Source of the DNA: Clostridia bacterium
GTDB lineage: Bacteria > Bacillota > Clostridia > Christensenellales > Borkfalkiaceae
Length of the DNA stretch: 64,000 bases
Assembly (NCBI GenBank): GCA_017457225.1
Contig: JAFTHW010000010.1
Location: forward strand, 16,348 to 80,347
Direction of reading: 5' to 3'
Shown here: in pieces, positions 33,357-42,150 of the stretch
Layout of the letters: each line of letters opens with the position of its first letter
Position numbering within the stretch: the first letter of the stretch is position 1
The notes under the pieces: generated by a model
What the model was told of the DNA's origin: nothing
Database searches by the model: none
Seen by the model: only the letters and a program-made list of their open reading frames with translations
Translations under genes and position numbers: made by a program

Positions 33357-33584
33357 TTATTCCGCGCGCTTGTTCTTCAACCACAGAACGCCGTCCGTGA
33401 TGAAGGGCGAAAGAATCAGCCACAACGCTGCAAGCGCGATCAGCGTGTACACGATAACCGAGCCCGCCGTTCTTGCGCCTGCGAAGATCGAGGATACCAG
33501 ATTGAAATTAAAGAATCCGAACAAACCCCAATTCAACGCGCCGACAATGACCAGAATATAAGCGATGATATTCACAATGCGCAT
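33357..33584 (-). CDS. DUF378 small membrane protein
   Basis: The 75-residue protein has two transmembrane helices (about 3-25 and 41-62) and the DUF378 signature VGALNWGLFGFFNFNLVSSIF. The ATG at 33584 has GGAGGG at a good distance; an upstream start has none. Function of the family is unknown. Confidence 0.88.
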   Translation of the reverse strand: MRIVNIIAYILVIVGALNWGLFGFFNFNLVSSIFAGARTAGSVIVYTLIALAALWLILSPFITDGVLWLKNKRAE

Positions 33585-33649
33585 AATTTTTCCCTCCTGC
33601 AAGCAGTATGTGCCGCTTTTTGCGTTTTATACAGCTCAAATCAAAAGGG

Positions 33650-34558
33650 TCACGCTTCAAAAAAGGCGAGCAGGTCTAAAAGCACTTCTTCGTTGTCCTT
33701 TTCGTTGAGGATCTCGTGACGGAGTCCTTGATACAGCTTGCCCGTAACGTTCGTATAGCCGACCGCGCGGAGCGCCTCCACCGCTTTAAACCATTTGATT
33801 TCGTTGCCCATCACGGGATCGTCCCCGCCCGAAACGAAATGCACGGGCAAATCGGGCTTTGTCACCGCGTATTTTTTCTTGTTATACGCGCGACGCATCA
33901 GTCGGAATAGGTTCTCAAACCCGTTGCAAGTGAAAATAAAACTGCTCTTGGGATTTGCAAAATATTCGGCAATATTTTCTCGATTGCTACTCAACCACGC
34001 GCCTCTGCCCTCGCCCGGAAAACGCTTATCACCGTTGCCGACGGAAAGTTCTGCAAGCATTCGGCTTCTGTGCTTTTTACCGCGAAACAGCGCAATCGTT
34101 TTCGTGAGCGCAATCGCAATCTCCACTAGCGCATTGTCATTAGGCGTACCGCAAATCACGAGCTTGTCGATGAGTTCCTCGTTCCCTTGAAGCATACAAC
34201 GGGCGATCATAGAGCCCATACTGTGTCCGAATACAATCAAAGGAAGCGAAGGATATTCCGCCTTTAAATACTTTGTGACTTGCACGGCGTCCTGCACGAT
34301 CGCATTCCCCGTCTTGTCCCCGAAATACCCGGAATCCTCTTCGGAAAATACGCTCTGCCCGTGTCCGCGCTGGTCGTGACAGGCTACCACGTACCCTTTC
34401 GAGCAAAAATACTCCATCGTTTTTTGGTATCTTTCTTTGTATTCGCACATACCGTGTACGAGTTGAATAACTGCGCGAGGCTCTGCTTCAGGCTCGTAAA
34501 CCAATCCGTACAGTCTAAGACCGTCCCACTCCGATTGTAAAGTGAAATCCTTGATCAT
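33650..34558 (-). CDS. Alpha/beta hydrolase, monoacylglycerol-lipase type
   Basis: The 302-residue hydrolase has the oxyanion segment LVHGMCEYKERY, DQRGHGQS, nucleophile elbow GHSMGS (Ser about 112), an Asp in SGGDDPVMG and the catalytic His in GLRHEIL. It should act on acylglycerols or related esters in the cytosol. Its ATG overlaps the marR stop (ATGA), so the regulator probably controls it. Confidence 0.88.
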   Translation of the reverse strand: MIKDFTLQSEWDGLRLYGLVYEPEAEPRAVIQLVHGMCEYKERYQKTMEYFCSKGYVVACHDQRGHGQSVFSEEDSGYFGDKTGNAIVQDAVQVTKYLKAEYPSLPLIVFGHSMGSMIARCMLQGNEELIDKLVICGTPNDNALVEIAIALTKTIALFRGKKHRSRMLAELSVGNGDKRFPGEGRGAWLSSNRENIAEYFANPKSSFIFTCNGFENLFRLMRRAYNKKKYAVTKPDLPVHFVSGGDDPVMGNEIKWFKAVEALRAVGYTNVTGKLYQGLRHEILNEKDNEEVLLDLLAFFEA

Positions 34559-35052
34559 TTTCGCTCCTTATTTTTTGCCGTACATTCCTTTTTTGCGTCT
34601 TCGACTAAGTCCGCAAAAGATATAAACAGAGAATACATCTCGTTGAACTTCTTTTCCCCAAAACGCTCAATCAGGCACGCGATTCCTTCCTTTAAACAAG
34701 TTACGTCCTCTTGGTACATTTGAAAATACGAAGGGCACAATTCGATATATGCGATCTTCTTATCCGTATCGTCGGGAACGCGTTTTACCACTCCACGAGC
34801 TTCTAAACGGTTTACGATCTGCGAGACTGCTGAACGGGTGATCCCGAGCCGCGTTGCAAGCCGCGTGGAGATGAGGCGTTTGCCCTGATAACCTTCGCTG
34901 AGAATCTCGCCGATCATTCTGAGCTCGGTATTGTTAAAATGCAATTTTTTGTCGTTCACAACAAGCCCTTCGCGCTTTTGCAAAAGCATCAAGATTTTTC
35001 CAAGGTAGTCGTTTTTTTGTTCTTCTGTAAATGTAGATTTGATTCCTTTCAT
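34555..35052 (-). CDS. MarR family repressor
   Basis: The 165-residue protein has the winged-helix core FNNTELRMIGEILSEG, STRLATRLGITRSAVSQIVNRLEARGVVKRV and wing PDDTDKKIAYIEL, flanked by dimer helices. The ATG at 35052 has GAGGATGG upstream. It is first in an operon with the lipase-like hydrolase. A palindrome over its -35 suggests autorepression, relieved by a small ligand as in the family. Confidence 0.9.
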   Translation of the reverse strand: MKGIKSTFTEEQKNDYLGKILMLLQKREGLVVNDKKLHFNNTELRMIGEILSEGYQGKRLISTRLATRLGITRSAVSQIVNRLEARGVVKRVPDDTDKKIAYIELCPSYFQMYQEDVTCLKEGIACLIERFGEKKFNEMYSLFISFADLVEDAKKECTAKNKERK

Positions 35053-35086
35053 TTTCCATCCTCTTGCCCTAAGGCGTTTTTGTTTT

Positions 35087-35118
35087 ATTATACGATCTTT
35101 CAAACACTTTGTCAAGTG
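35087..35118 (-). promoter_or_regulatory. marR promoter with overlapping palindrome
   Basis: Minus strand: TTGACA (35110-35115), 17 bases, TATAAT (35087-35092). CACTT-TGTC-AAGTG (35105-35118) covers the -35 and is the likely MarR operator. Confidence 0.8.
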
Positions 35119-35286
35119 CAGTACAAACTTTGCGTTATAATTTCACAATATTTTTATTTTTAAAATCCGTGTGAAATTTTAAAATTTTTATACAAGAACA
35201 GCAGGGCAATCTTTCCTACCTTTCTTCATTTTTATGAAGTAGTGCGCGTTTAATAAAAGTTCTTTTGGAGAATCGATTGTAAAAGC

Positions 35287-35315
35287 TTGTCAAACGTGGA
35301 TAAAAATGTTACAAT
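35287..35315 (+). promoter_or_regulatory. Promoter of the first M18 gene
   Basis: TTGTCA (35287-35292), 17 bases, TACAAT (35310-35315) with TGT before it. The 85-base leader can fold through GTCGTT and AACGAC arms. Confidence 0.7.
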
Positions 35316-35408
35316 GTGTATAGAAAACGAAGTCGTTACAACAGCAACATTCTATGTAATATTATTGTAATGTAAACGACGAAAAAAATTATTTTTACGG
35401 AGCTGGAT

Positions 35409-36683
35409 ATGAAACAGGCTTTACAAGAATACTTGGCAAACTCCTACACCGCTTATCACGCGTGTGACAATGCGAAAGCGTTTTTGCTCGAAAACGGATT
35501 TACTCTTTTGAAAGAAACGGAGGATTGGGATTTAAGCGAGGGCGGAAAATATTTCGTGGAGAGAAACGGGAGCGCGTTAATAGCGTTCTGCATCGGCGGA
35601 TTGGATAACTTTTCCTATAAAATTACCGCTTCTCACCTCGATTCCCCTGCGTTGAAGCTTAAGGAAAACGCAGTGATGGAAGGAGACGGATACGCTACGC
35701 TGAACATGGAGTCCTACGGCGGCGGAATCTGGTATTCGTTTTTCGACAGACCTTTGAAAATTGCAGGAAGAATGATCTTCTGCGAAAACGGTACGTTGCG
35801 GGCGCAAACGGTGGCATCGGATTTCAACGTCACGATCCCCTCCGTTGCCGTGCATATGAACCGCGAGGTTAACGATAGTTTTGCCGTGAAAGTGCAAACG
35901 GATATGCGCCCTCTTTTCGCTTTGAGCGAAAACGGCGTGGATTGTCTTTCCGCAATCGCCAACGGAAACACGCCCGTATCGTACGATTTATATCTCGTCA
36001 ACGCGGACACGCCCTATTCGTTTGGGCTTAATGACGAATTTTTGGCTTCCCCCAGAATCGACAATCTCACGAGTGCGTACGCTTCTTTGATGGCTCTCGT
36101 ATCCCACGCAAACAGCGACGGGATTTGCGTGGCGGCGCTGTTGGATAATGAAGAAGTCGGGAGCGGTACGCTGCAGGGCGCGGGGAGCGATTTCCTCGAA
36201 AACGTATTGCGCAGAATTGCGTACGCGCTTCGCTTCGACGATAACGAATATTACAAAGCGCTTGCCTCGTCCTTCCTGCTTTCGGTGGACAACGCGCACG
36301 CGCGGCATCCCAATCATCCCGAAAAGAGCGATCCTACGAATAAGACGCTGCTCGGCGGCGGCGTAGTGATTAAGGCGCACGCAAACAGAGCCTATACGAC
36401 GGACGCGGTATCCAGCGCGGTCGTAAAAACCATTCTCGACAAAGCGGGCGTAAAGCGGCAGAGCTTTTTTAACCATTCCAATCTCCGCAGCGGCGGTACG
36501 CTGGGCGCGATCTCCCTTTCGCACGTCGGCGTTATGAGCGCGGACATCGGAATCGCTCAACTTGCGATGCACTCCGCTTGCGAGAGCTTTGCGTACTCCG
36601 ATTACGTGGAAATGGTCAACGGGTTGACTGCATTCTATTCTTCGGATATTGCAATGGAAAACGGCTCGGTCACGATCCGATAA
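35409..36683 (+). CDS. M18 aspartyl aminopeptidase (ApeB-like)
   Basis: The 424-residue cytosolic zinc exopeptidase has metal motifs ASHLDSPALKLK (His, Asp), ALLDNEEVGSGT (catalytic and zinc Glu), an Asp in FLLSVDNAHARH and a C-terminal His in QLAMHSACE. It removes N-terminal acidic residues from peptides. It faces a second M18 gene tail to tail across a shared terminator. The two are distant paralogues of different subtypes, not a recent duplication. Confidence 0.93.
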   Translation: MKQALQEYLANSYTAYHACDNAKAFLLENGFTLLKETEDWDLSEGGKYFVERNGSALIAFCIGGLDNFSYKITASHLDSPALKLKENAVMEGDGYATLNMESYGGGIWYSFFDRPLKIAGRMIFCENGTLRAQTVASDFNVTIPSVAVHMNREVNDSFAVKVQTDMRPLFALSENGVDCLSAIANGNTPVSYDLYLVNADTPYSFGLNDEFLASPRIDNLTSAYASLMALVSHANSDGICVAALLDNEEVGSGTLQGAGSDFLENVLRRIAYALRFDDNEYYKALASSFLLSVDNAHARHPNHPEKSDPTNKTLLGGGVVIKAHANRAYTTDAVSSAVVKTILDKAGVKRQSFFNHSNLRSGGTLGAISLSHVGVMSADIGIAQLAMHSACESFAYSDYVEMVNGLTAFYSSDIAMENGSVTIR

Positions 36684-36697
36684 ACACTTAAGTAACG

Positions 36698-36736
36698 AAC
36701 GAGCGGTTTCTTTCGAGAAACCGCTCGTTTTTGTTT
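36698..36736. terminator. Terminator between the two M18 genes
   Basis: A perfect 14-bp stem (AACGAGCGGTTTCT) with a TTCG loop and a T-run; it serves both convergent genes. Confidence 0.9.
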
Positions 36737-36764
36737 TTTGAATGAAATGCGTACCTACCGCACT

Positions 36765-38141
36765 TTATTTGATAAATGCTTTAAATGCCAGATACGTTTC
36801 GTAGAGATCTGCCTTGGAGATCACTTCGTAAGGCGAGTGCATCGAGATCACGGGAACGCCGATGTCGATGGTATCGATGTTGTTTTTCGCGATGTATTTC
36901 GCGACCGTACCGCCGCCGCCGACGTCTACCTTGCCCATTTCGCCCGTTTGCCAAATCACGTTGTTTTCCGCAAAGATTCTACGCAAGAAGCCGACGAACT
37001 CCGCATCCGCGTCGTTCGAGCCGCCCTTACCTCTCGCGCCCGTGAATTTCGTGATTCCCGCGCCGCAGGAAACGTATGCCGAGTTCAAAGGCTCGCATAC
37101 GTCACGGAAGTTGGGATCATAGCCTGCGTTGACGTCTGCGGAAAGGCATTTGGAATTCGCGCGAACTGCCGCCGAAGAAACGCCGAACGAATCCGCAATC
37201 GCATCGATCAAATCAGTAAAGAGCGCGCATTGCATACCCGTCGTGCCCTCGCTGCCGATCTCTTCTTTGTCCGCGAGAATAACCATCACGGTATGCGCGG
37301 AAGAATCTTCGTTGAACAGCGCCGTGAACGCGGGATAGGAGCATACTCTGTCGTCGTGGCCGTACGCGCCGATGAGCGCGCGGTCAAAGCCGATGTCTTT
37401 CGCTTTATACGCAGGAACTAACGAAAGCTCCGCGCAAAGGAAATCTTCTTCGGACATACCGTATTTGTCGTTCAAAATCTTCAAAAGATTTTCTTTGACC
37501 GTTTTATCTTTATCGTCCGCCGCCGCCGTGTAGGGAATGTTGCCGAGCCAAATATTCAAGTCCTCACCCGCCAGACCTTCCCCCAAAGGCTTTGCGTTCT
37601 GTTTCGCCGCCAAATGGGGAAGCAGATCGCTAATGTAGAATACAGGATCGTTTTCGTCCTCGCCGATCTTGACGTTAAGGACTTCGCCGCTTTTCAGCGC
37701 TACCGCGCCGTGGAGCGCAAGAGGAACTGCCGCCCATTGATATTTACGGATTCCGCCGTAGTAATGGGTTTTCGCAAACGCGATGCCGTCCGATTCGTAC
37801 AAAGGGACTTGTTTTAAATCGATACGCGGGCTGTCGATATGCGAAGCAATGATGCGGATTCCGTCTTCCGCCACGTTCTTTTCCCCGATTTTGATGAGGT
37901 AAATATTCTTGCCACGGTTGTTATAATATACTTTGTCCCCCTTTTTCAGTTTATCGCCGAATTTGAAAGGTTTATAGCCCTGTTTCTTTGCTGCGGCTTC
38001 CACCCACGCGCAGGATTCGCGCTCGGTTTTTCCCTCGTCGATAAAGGTCTTGTAACCCTCGGCGTAACTGAAAATGTCCTTTAAAAGCTGTTCGTCCGCT
38101 TTTTCATAAACGTTCGTTCTTTTGTATGCCAATTCGCTCAT
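36765..38141 (-). CDS. M18 aminopeptidase (second type)
   Basis: The 458-residue enzyme has ASHIDSPRIDLKQ, YYGGIRKYQW, LADKEEIGSEGT, SADVNAGYDP and SMHSPYEVISKADLYETY, covering all M18 metal and catalytic residues. It is longer in the middle than its neighbour. AAGGAG precedes the ATG, 24 bases after the SufB/D-like gene, so it is probably co-transcribed with the Fe-S operon. Confidence 0.93.
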   Translation of the reverse strand: MSELAYKRTNVYEKADEQLLKDIFSYAEGYKTFIDEGKTERESCAWVEAAAKKQGYKPFKFGDKLKKGDKVYYNNRGKNIYLIKIGEKNVAEDGIRIIASHIDSPRIDLKQVPLYESDGIAFAKTHYYGGIRKYQWAAVPLALHGAVALKSGEVLNVKIGEDENDPVFYISDLLPHLAAKQNAKPLGEGLAGEDLNIWLGNIPYTAAADDKDKTVKENLLKILNDKYGMSEEDFLCAELSLVPAYKAKDIGFDRALIGAYGHDDRVCSYPAFTALFNEDSSAHTVMVILADKEEIGSEGTTGMQCALFTDLIDAIADSFGVSSAAVRANSKCLSADVNAGYDPNFRDVCEPLNSAYVSCGAGITKFTGARGKGGSNDADAEFVGFLRRIFAENNVIWQTGEMGKVDVGGGGTVAKYIAKNNIDTIDIGVPVISMHSPYEVISKADLYETYLAFKAFIK

Positions 38142-38165
38142 AATTGATACTCCTTCTGAAATGTT

Positions 38166-39092
38166 TTAATGTAAGAATCCTTTTAAGATTTGTTCTTCCG
38201 CTTCTTTCTCCGTCAAGCCGAGCGTCATCAGTTTCACGAGTTGTTCGCCTGCGATCTTCCCGATCGCCGCTTCGTGCACGAGTTCCGCGTCCACGTGGTT
38301 TGCCGAAAGGCAGGGCGCCGCGGTTACCGACGCTTCATCCATAATGATCGCGTCGCATTCGGTATGCCCGTAGCAGGGCGCGTTTCCGTTCATCGTCGAT
38401 ACGAAATTCTGACGGGAACGTTCCGCCGCCACCGAACGGGAAACGATGTCCGCGCGGCACTTTTCGCCGTTCATATCCACTACGAAATCGGTGTCCGCAG
38501 TCTGCTCGCCGTGGGTGTACAATTTTTCTTTGACGATAAAGCTCGATCCTGCTTTCATTTCCGCTTTCGTCAAACGCTTCGTGGAGTCCACGCCTTTGAT
38601 TTGGGTGGTTTCCATTTCCATTCTCGCGCCCTCGTCCAAGTACACGACCGTCGTGGGGTTCATCACGTTTTTACCGTTCCCGTCCCCCTCGCCGTAGTGT
38701 TTTTCAACATATTTGATCTTCGCGTTCTTACCGACGTGGAAGGTATGCTCGCCGTCGTGGCGGGAAGTGGTGTCCACCCCTCCGCAGTTGTGAATGCCGC
38801 AACCTGCGACAATCACGACGTCCGCGCCCTCGCCGATATAGAAATCGTTATAGACGACCTCCTGCAAACCCGCTTTGCTGATGATGACGGGAATATGCAC
38901 GCTCTCGTTCTTCGTGAACGGTTTGATGATGATGTCGATCCCCGATTTTCCGTCCGTTCTGTTGACGATATCGATATTTGCCGTCGTGTTACGGCCTTTC
39001 AGTTCGCTGTTACCACGGATATTGTACGCGCCTTCGGGAGTGGAATGAAGGTCGGCAATCTTTAACAATAAATCTTTTTCAATAGCGTCCAT
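38166..39092 (-). CDS. SufB/SufD-type Fe-S scaffold protein (SmsB-like)
   Basis: The 308-residue protein is shorter than SufB (about 470) but holds the core: a beta-helix with IVAGCGIHNCGG, RHDGEHTFHVGKNA and TTVVYLDEGARMEMETTQ, and a C-terminal helix region with NHVDAELVHEAAIGKIAGEQLVKLM. With only a SufC partner and no sufS, sufU or sufD nearby, it fits the two-gene SMS system proposed as an ancestral Fe-S scaffold. Conserved Cys, His and Glu residues could bind the cluster. Confidence 0.85.
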   Translation of the reverse strand: MDAIEKDLLLKIADLHSTPEGAYNIRGNSELKGRNTTANIDIVNRTDGKSGIDIIIKPFTKNESVHIPVIISKAGLQEVVYNDFYIGEGADVVIVAGCGIHNCGGVDTTSRHDGEHTFHVGKNAKIKYVEKHYGEGDGNGKNVMNPTTVVYLDEGARMEMETTQIKGVDSTKRLTKAEMKAGSSFIVKEKLYTHGEQTADTDFVVDMNGEKCRADIVSRSVAAERSRQNFVSTMNGNAPCYGHTECDAIIMDEASVTAAPCLSANHVDAELVHEAAIGKIAGEQLVKLMTLGLTEKEAEEQILKGFLH

Positions 39093-39105
39093 TCGCTCTT
39101 CCTCC

Positions 39106-39825
39106 TTACAGTTTGTCCGTCAGACGCCGGCACGCTTCCGTGCCCAAAAGGCTGGGTAAAACGTCTTCTTTTTTACCTTGTTCGCGTACCTGCCCGTTCG
39201 CAATCACCACGATCTTGTCCGCAATATTCAAAATACGCTCCTGGTGGGATATAATCAAAATGTTCCCTTGCGTCTTTTCGTGCATTTTTTCAAAGACTTT
39301 GATCAAGTTCCCGAAACTCCATAAATCGATGCCGGCTTCCGGCTCGTCAAAGATGGAAAGCGCGGTGGAGCGCGCCAAAATCGTCGCGATTTCAATACGC
39401 TTCAACTCGCCGCCAGAAAGGGAAGCGTTTACTTCGCGGTCAATATAATCGCGAGCGCACATGCCCACTTCGGATAAGTACGCGCAGGCGTCCGCTACTT
39501 TGATTTGTTTGCCCGCCGCGATGTTAATCAGATCCCGCACAGTCATTCCCTTAAATCGAACGGGTTGCTGGAAAGCGTACGAGATACCCTTATTCGCGCG
39601 CTCGGTCACCGACAGAGCCGTGATGTCCTCGCCGTTGAGATAGATCTTACCCTCGGTGGGCGTAACGATCCCCGCGATCACTTTCGCAAGCGTCGATTTA
39701 CCGCCGCCGTTCGGGCCGGTAAACGCCACGAAACGCTCGTTAAGCGTTAAGTTTACGTCTTTTAATATCGTTTTTTCGCCTAATTCGTCTTGTACTTTAT
39801 AAGTTATATTCTTCAGTTCTAACAT
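39106..39825 (-). CDS. SufC-type ABC ATPase (SmsC-like)
   Basis: The 239-residue ATPase has Walker A GPNGGGKST, Q-loop in YAFQQPVRFKG, signature LSGGELKRIEI, Walker B SIFDEPEAGID and H-loop ISHQ. These match SufC, including the unusual signature ending ELKR. It forms a complex with the SufB/D-like subunit encoded 13 bases downstream. The promoter upstream is weak (TATAAT at 39867-39872 on the minus strand, no clear -35). Confidence 0.93.
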   Translation of the reverse strand: MLELKNITYKVQDELGEKTILKDVNLTLNERFVAFTGPNGGGKSTLAKVIAGIVTPTEGKIYLNGEDITALSVTERANKGISYAFQQPVRFKGMTVRDLINIAAGKQIKVADACAYLSEVGMCARDYIDREVNASLSGGELKRIEIATILARSTALSIFDEPEAGIDLWSFGNLIKVFEKMHEKTQGNILIISHQERILNIADKIVVIANGQVREQGKKEDVLPSLLGTEACRRLTDKL

Positions 39826-39912
39826 ACTTTCCTCGTTTGAAAGATTCCCTGTTTTTTCTCTTTATCATTATATACCGCAAATATCCCGTTCTTAAACGGA
39901 TTTTTTCCGTTT

Positions 39913-41454
39913 TTAGGGATTGACGATCGTTAAATAATATCCGTTTTTGTCCGTAAACGGAGTTTTAAAATTCACGTTTTGCATCTTTATGCTGCAAAGG
40001 AGTTTTACAGGCAATTTACTCGTCAATTCCGCAAGATAAAACCGAGTCTGTGTTTCGTCCACGTAAATTAGTTTCCCAATAAAAGAGAGATGTTCCACTT
40101 TGGGAAGCACGGAGGTAAACTTTGCGCCAAACGGATAAATCTCCACCTTTTCCCGATCGGTCAATTTCGTGTCGGGATAGAGCGTAATCTCGTACCTGCT
40201 ACCCTCGTCCGCCGCCACAAACAAGCGGTCTATCGAAGGGTAAAACGTAGCCGCTCCACCGTCCTTTTTTACGCTGACGGGACAAAAACTTTCTAGCGAT
40301 ACGTCGGGTAACTCGTATTGATAATCAATTCCCCACTCCAAAGTCGTATCGACGACGTGGGAAGACGAGAACTCCTCTTCTCCCATCGCAAACCAACTCC
40401 TCATCAGATAAATTTGATCCCCCCAAGTGACGTCTACTGCGCGCCATTCGTTCTCTAAATAGACCAAGTTCCACGCGTGCGCGCCCATAGCCCCCTCCTG
40501 CGCCGCTACGCCCGACACCATCAGACAGTCCACACCGAACAAGCCGCAGAAATAATCAAACGTCTTTGCGTACGTTTCGCAAACGCCTTCCCCTCTCGTC
40601 GCTCCGCCGACGAGATTGTGCGCCCAACTCTCCGTTTCGGGAATCACGCCGTCCTCTTCGTAGGCATACTCGATTTTATAGATCAAATAATCGTAAATCG
40701 TCAAAGCGCGTTCGGTCAAAGTCGTTAAGCCGCTCAAATAACTGTCGCACTCTAACGCCATTTTTTCGATTGCCGTTTGCGCCTTTTGGCGCTCTGATGA
40801 CAAGAGATACGCCTCGTCTACGAGCAAGTACAATCGGGAACTGCTGTATACGACTTGCGTACTGATCCAATAGAACGCAGGGTTTTCCGCCGCGAACATT
40901 TTCCATACGGAAACCGCCTGCTCCTGCGTGATGCCACGTTTGGAAAAATCGAGCTGGGCCGCCGTGTAATACCCGTCTTTATCCGCCGTTACGTCCTGTT
41001 TCGAGGCGTGGAACGAAGTTGCCGCTTGATATAAATCCACATAAAAACCGTTCAAGCCCTCGCCGTTCTCCTCTTTTGCGAACGCTTCGCGGCTGTACTG
41101 CGTTTCGGGCGCAGGCGACGAAAAATCAAGCGCGCGAATTCTTCCTAAATCCTCGTAAGTACCGTCGGTGTAATACACGACTTTATGACCGATGGAATCG
41201 GTTTCTTCTTTCTCTACCGTTTTTTGCGAGTCGGGCTCGTTGGGCGTGAATGCCGACGAGCTTTCTTCCGCCTCTAAACTTTCTTGCTTAGAAGAACTTT
41301 CTTCGCTCTCCCACTCCGAGGAGGAATACGCGGAATACGGCTCGGAAGAGCTTTCCACACCGAAACCGATCTCACAGGCGGGCAGCAGAGCCATCGCTAG
41401 CGCGATCACGAAACAAACGAGGGAACGTCGTTTTTGTTTTCGAGTCTCTTTCAT
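39913..41454 (-). CDS. Lipoprotein with transglutaminase-like domain
   Basis: The 513-residue protein has a signal peptide with lipobox LLPAC (about Cys 27), a Ser/Glu-rich linker (about 33-85), and a transglutaminase-like core at about 235-370. The catalytic Cys is in GEGVCETYAKTF, the His in GAHAWNLVYLENEW and the Asp in VDVTWGD. Relatives cleave or cross-link peptides at the cell surface. The C-terminal 130 residues are beta-rich. AAGGAG precedes the ATG; it is the last of four same-strand genes. Confidence 0.85.
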   Translation of the reverse strand: MKETRKQKRRSLVCFVIALAMALLPACEIGFGVESSSEPYSAYSSSEWESEESSSKQESLEAEESSSAFTPNEPDSQKTVEKEETDSIGHKVVYYTDGTYEDLGRIRALDFSSPAPETQYSREAFAKEENGEGLNGFYVDLYQAATSFHASKQDVTADKDGYYTAAQLDFSKRGITQEQAVSVWKMFAAENPAFYWISTQVVYSSSRLYLLVDEAYLLSSERQKAQTAIEKMALECDSYLSGLTTLTERALTIYDYLIYKIEYAYEEDGVIPETESWAHNLVGGATRGEGVCETYAKTFDYFCGLFGVDCLMVSGVAAQEGAMGAHAWNLVYLENEWRAVDVTWGDQIYLMRSWFAMGEEEFSSSHVVDTTLEWGIDYQYELPDVSLESFCPVSVKKDGGAATFYPSIDRLFVAADEGSRYEITLYPDTKLTDREKVEIYPFGAKFTSVLPKVEHLSFIGKLIYVDETQTRFYLAELTSKLPVKLLCSIKMQNVNFKTPFTDKNGYYLTIVNP

Positions 41455-41473
41455 TCTTTCTCCTTATCGCCTT

Positions 41474-42145
41474 TTAAAAAATTTCCATCAAAAGACGGTG
41501 GGTTTTTAACCACTTTCTACGCTTCTTCCAATCGGGAACGTACCGTTCCACCGTTTCCCAAAACGCGGCGGAATGGTTTTTGTGTTTTACGTGCGCCAAT
41601 TCGTGCACGACTACGTATTCGATCGCTTCCCTCGGCGCGTACAAAAGGCGGAACGTGTATCGGATTTTATCCTCCGAAGAGCAAGAGCCCCAACGGCTCT
41701 TTGCCGAAGACACGCTCGCCGAAGCGTACGCTACACCCATCTCGTGCGCTTTTTCCTCCGTTACGCTCGCAAAAATCCGCCTTGCGTTTTCCTTAAGCCA
41801 ACGGACGAGTTTTGCTCTTGCGTTTTGTTTGGGCAAAAACAGTTCGTCAATCGTATGCCCTTTGCAAAATCGGATACTTTTTTCTTCCGTCAGACGGATC
41901 AAACAGTGTTTTCCAAGCAATAAAAAGGTATATCCGTCGAGATTTTCGGGCGGCAGTTCGATACCTGCCCCCATCGTTTCCGATTTTTTGCGGAGAATCC
42001 AACTCTTCTTTTCACGTAAAAAATCAAAAATCCGTTCTTGGGAGCAGGAATACGGTGCGCGTACGATCAACCGACCAAACGGGTCGATGGTGATTGCCAG
42101 CGTTCTGCGTCCAGAACGGATAATTGCATCGGGTTGAATCGTCAA
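41474..42145 (-). CDS. YgjP-like zinc metallopeptidase (DUF45/M48-related)
   Basis: The frame extends back into galE, but the best start is a TTG at 42145 after GAGG; that gives 223 residues. Motifs are the zinc site VVHELAHVKHKNHS, the family segment SRWGSCSSEDKIRYTFRLLYAP, and the C-terminal VERYVPDWKKRRKWLK. The enzyme is cytosolic and its substrate unknown. Start certainty is low; family certainty is high. Confidence 0.85.
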   Translation of the reverse strand: MTIQPDAIIRSGRRTLAITIDPFGRLIVRAPYSCSQERIFDFLREKKSWILRKKSETMGAGIELPPENLDGYTFLLLGKHCLIRLTEEKSIRFCKGHTIDELFLPKQNARAKLVRWLKENARRIFASVTEEKAHEMGVAYASASVSSAKSRWGSCSSEDKIRYTFRLLYAPREAIEYVVVHELAHVKHKNHSAAFWETVERYVPDWKKRRKWLKTHRLLMEIF

Positions 42146-42150
42146 CGGAA

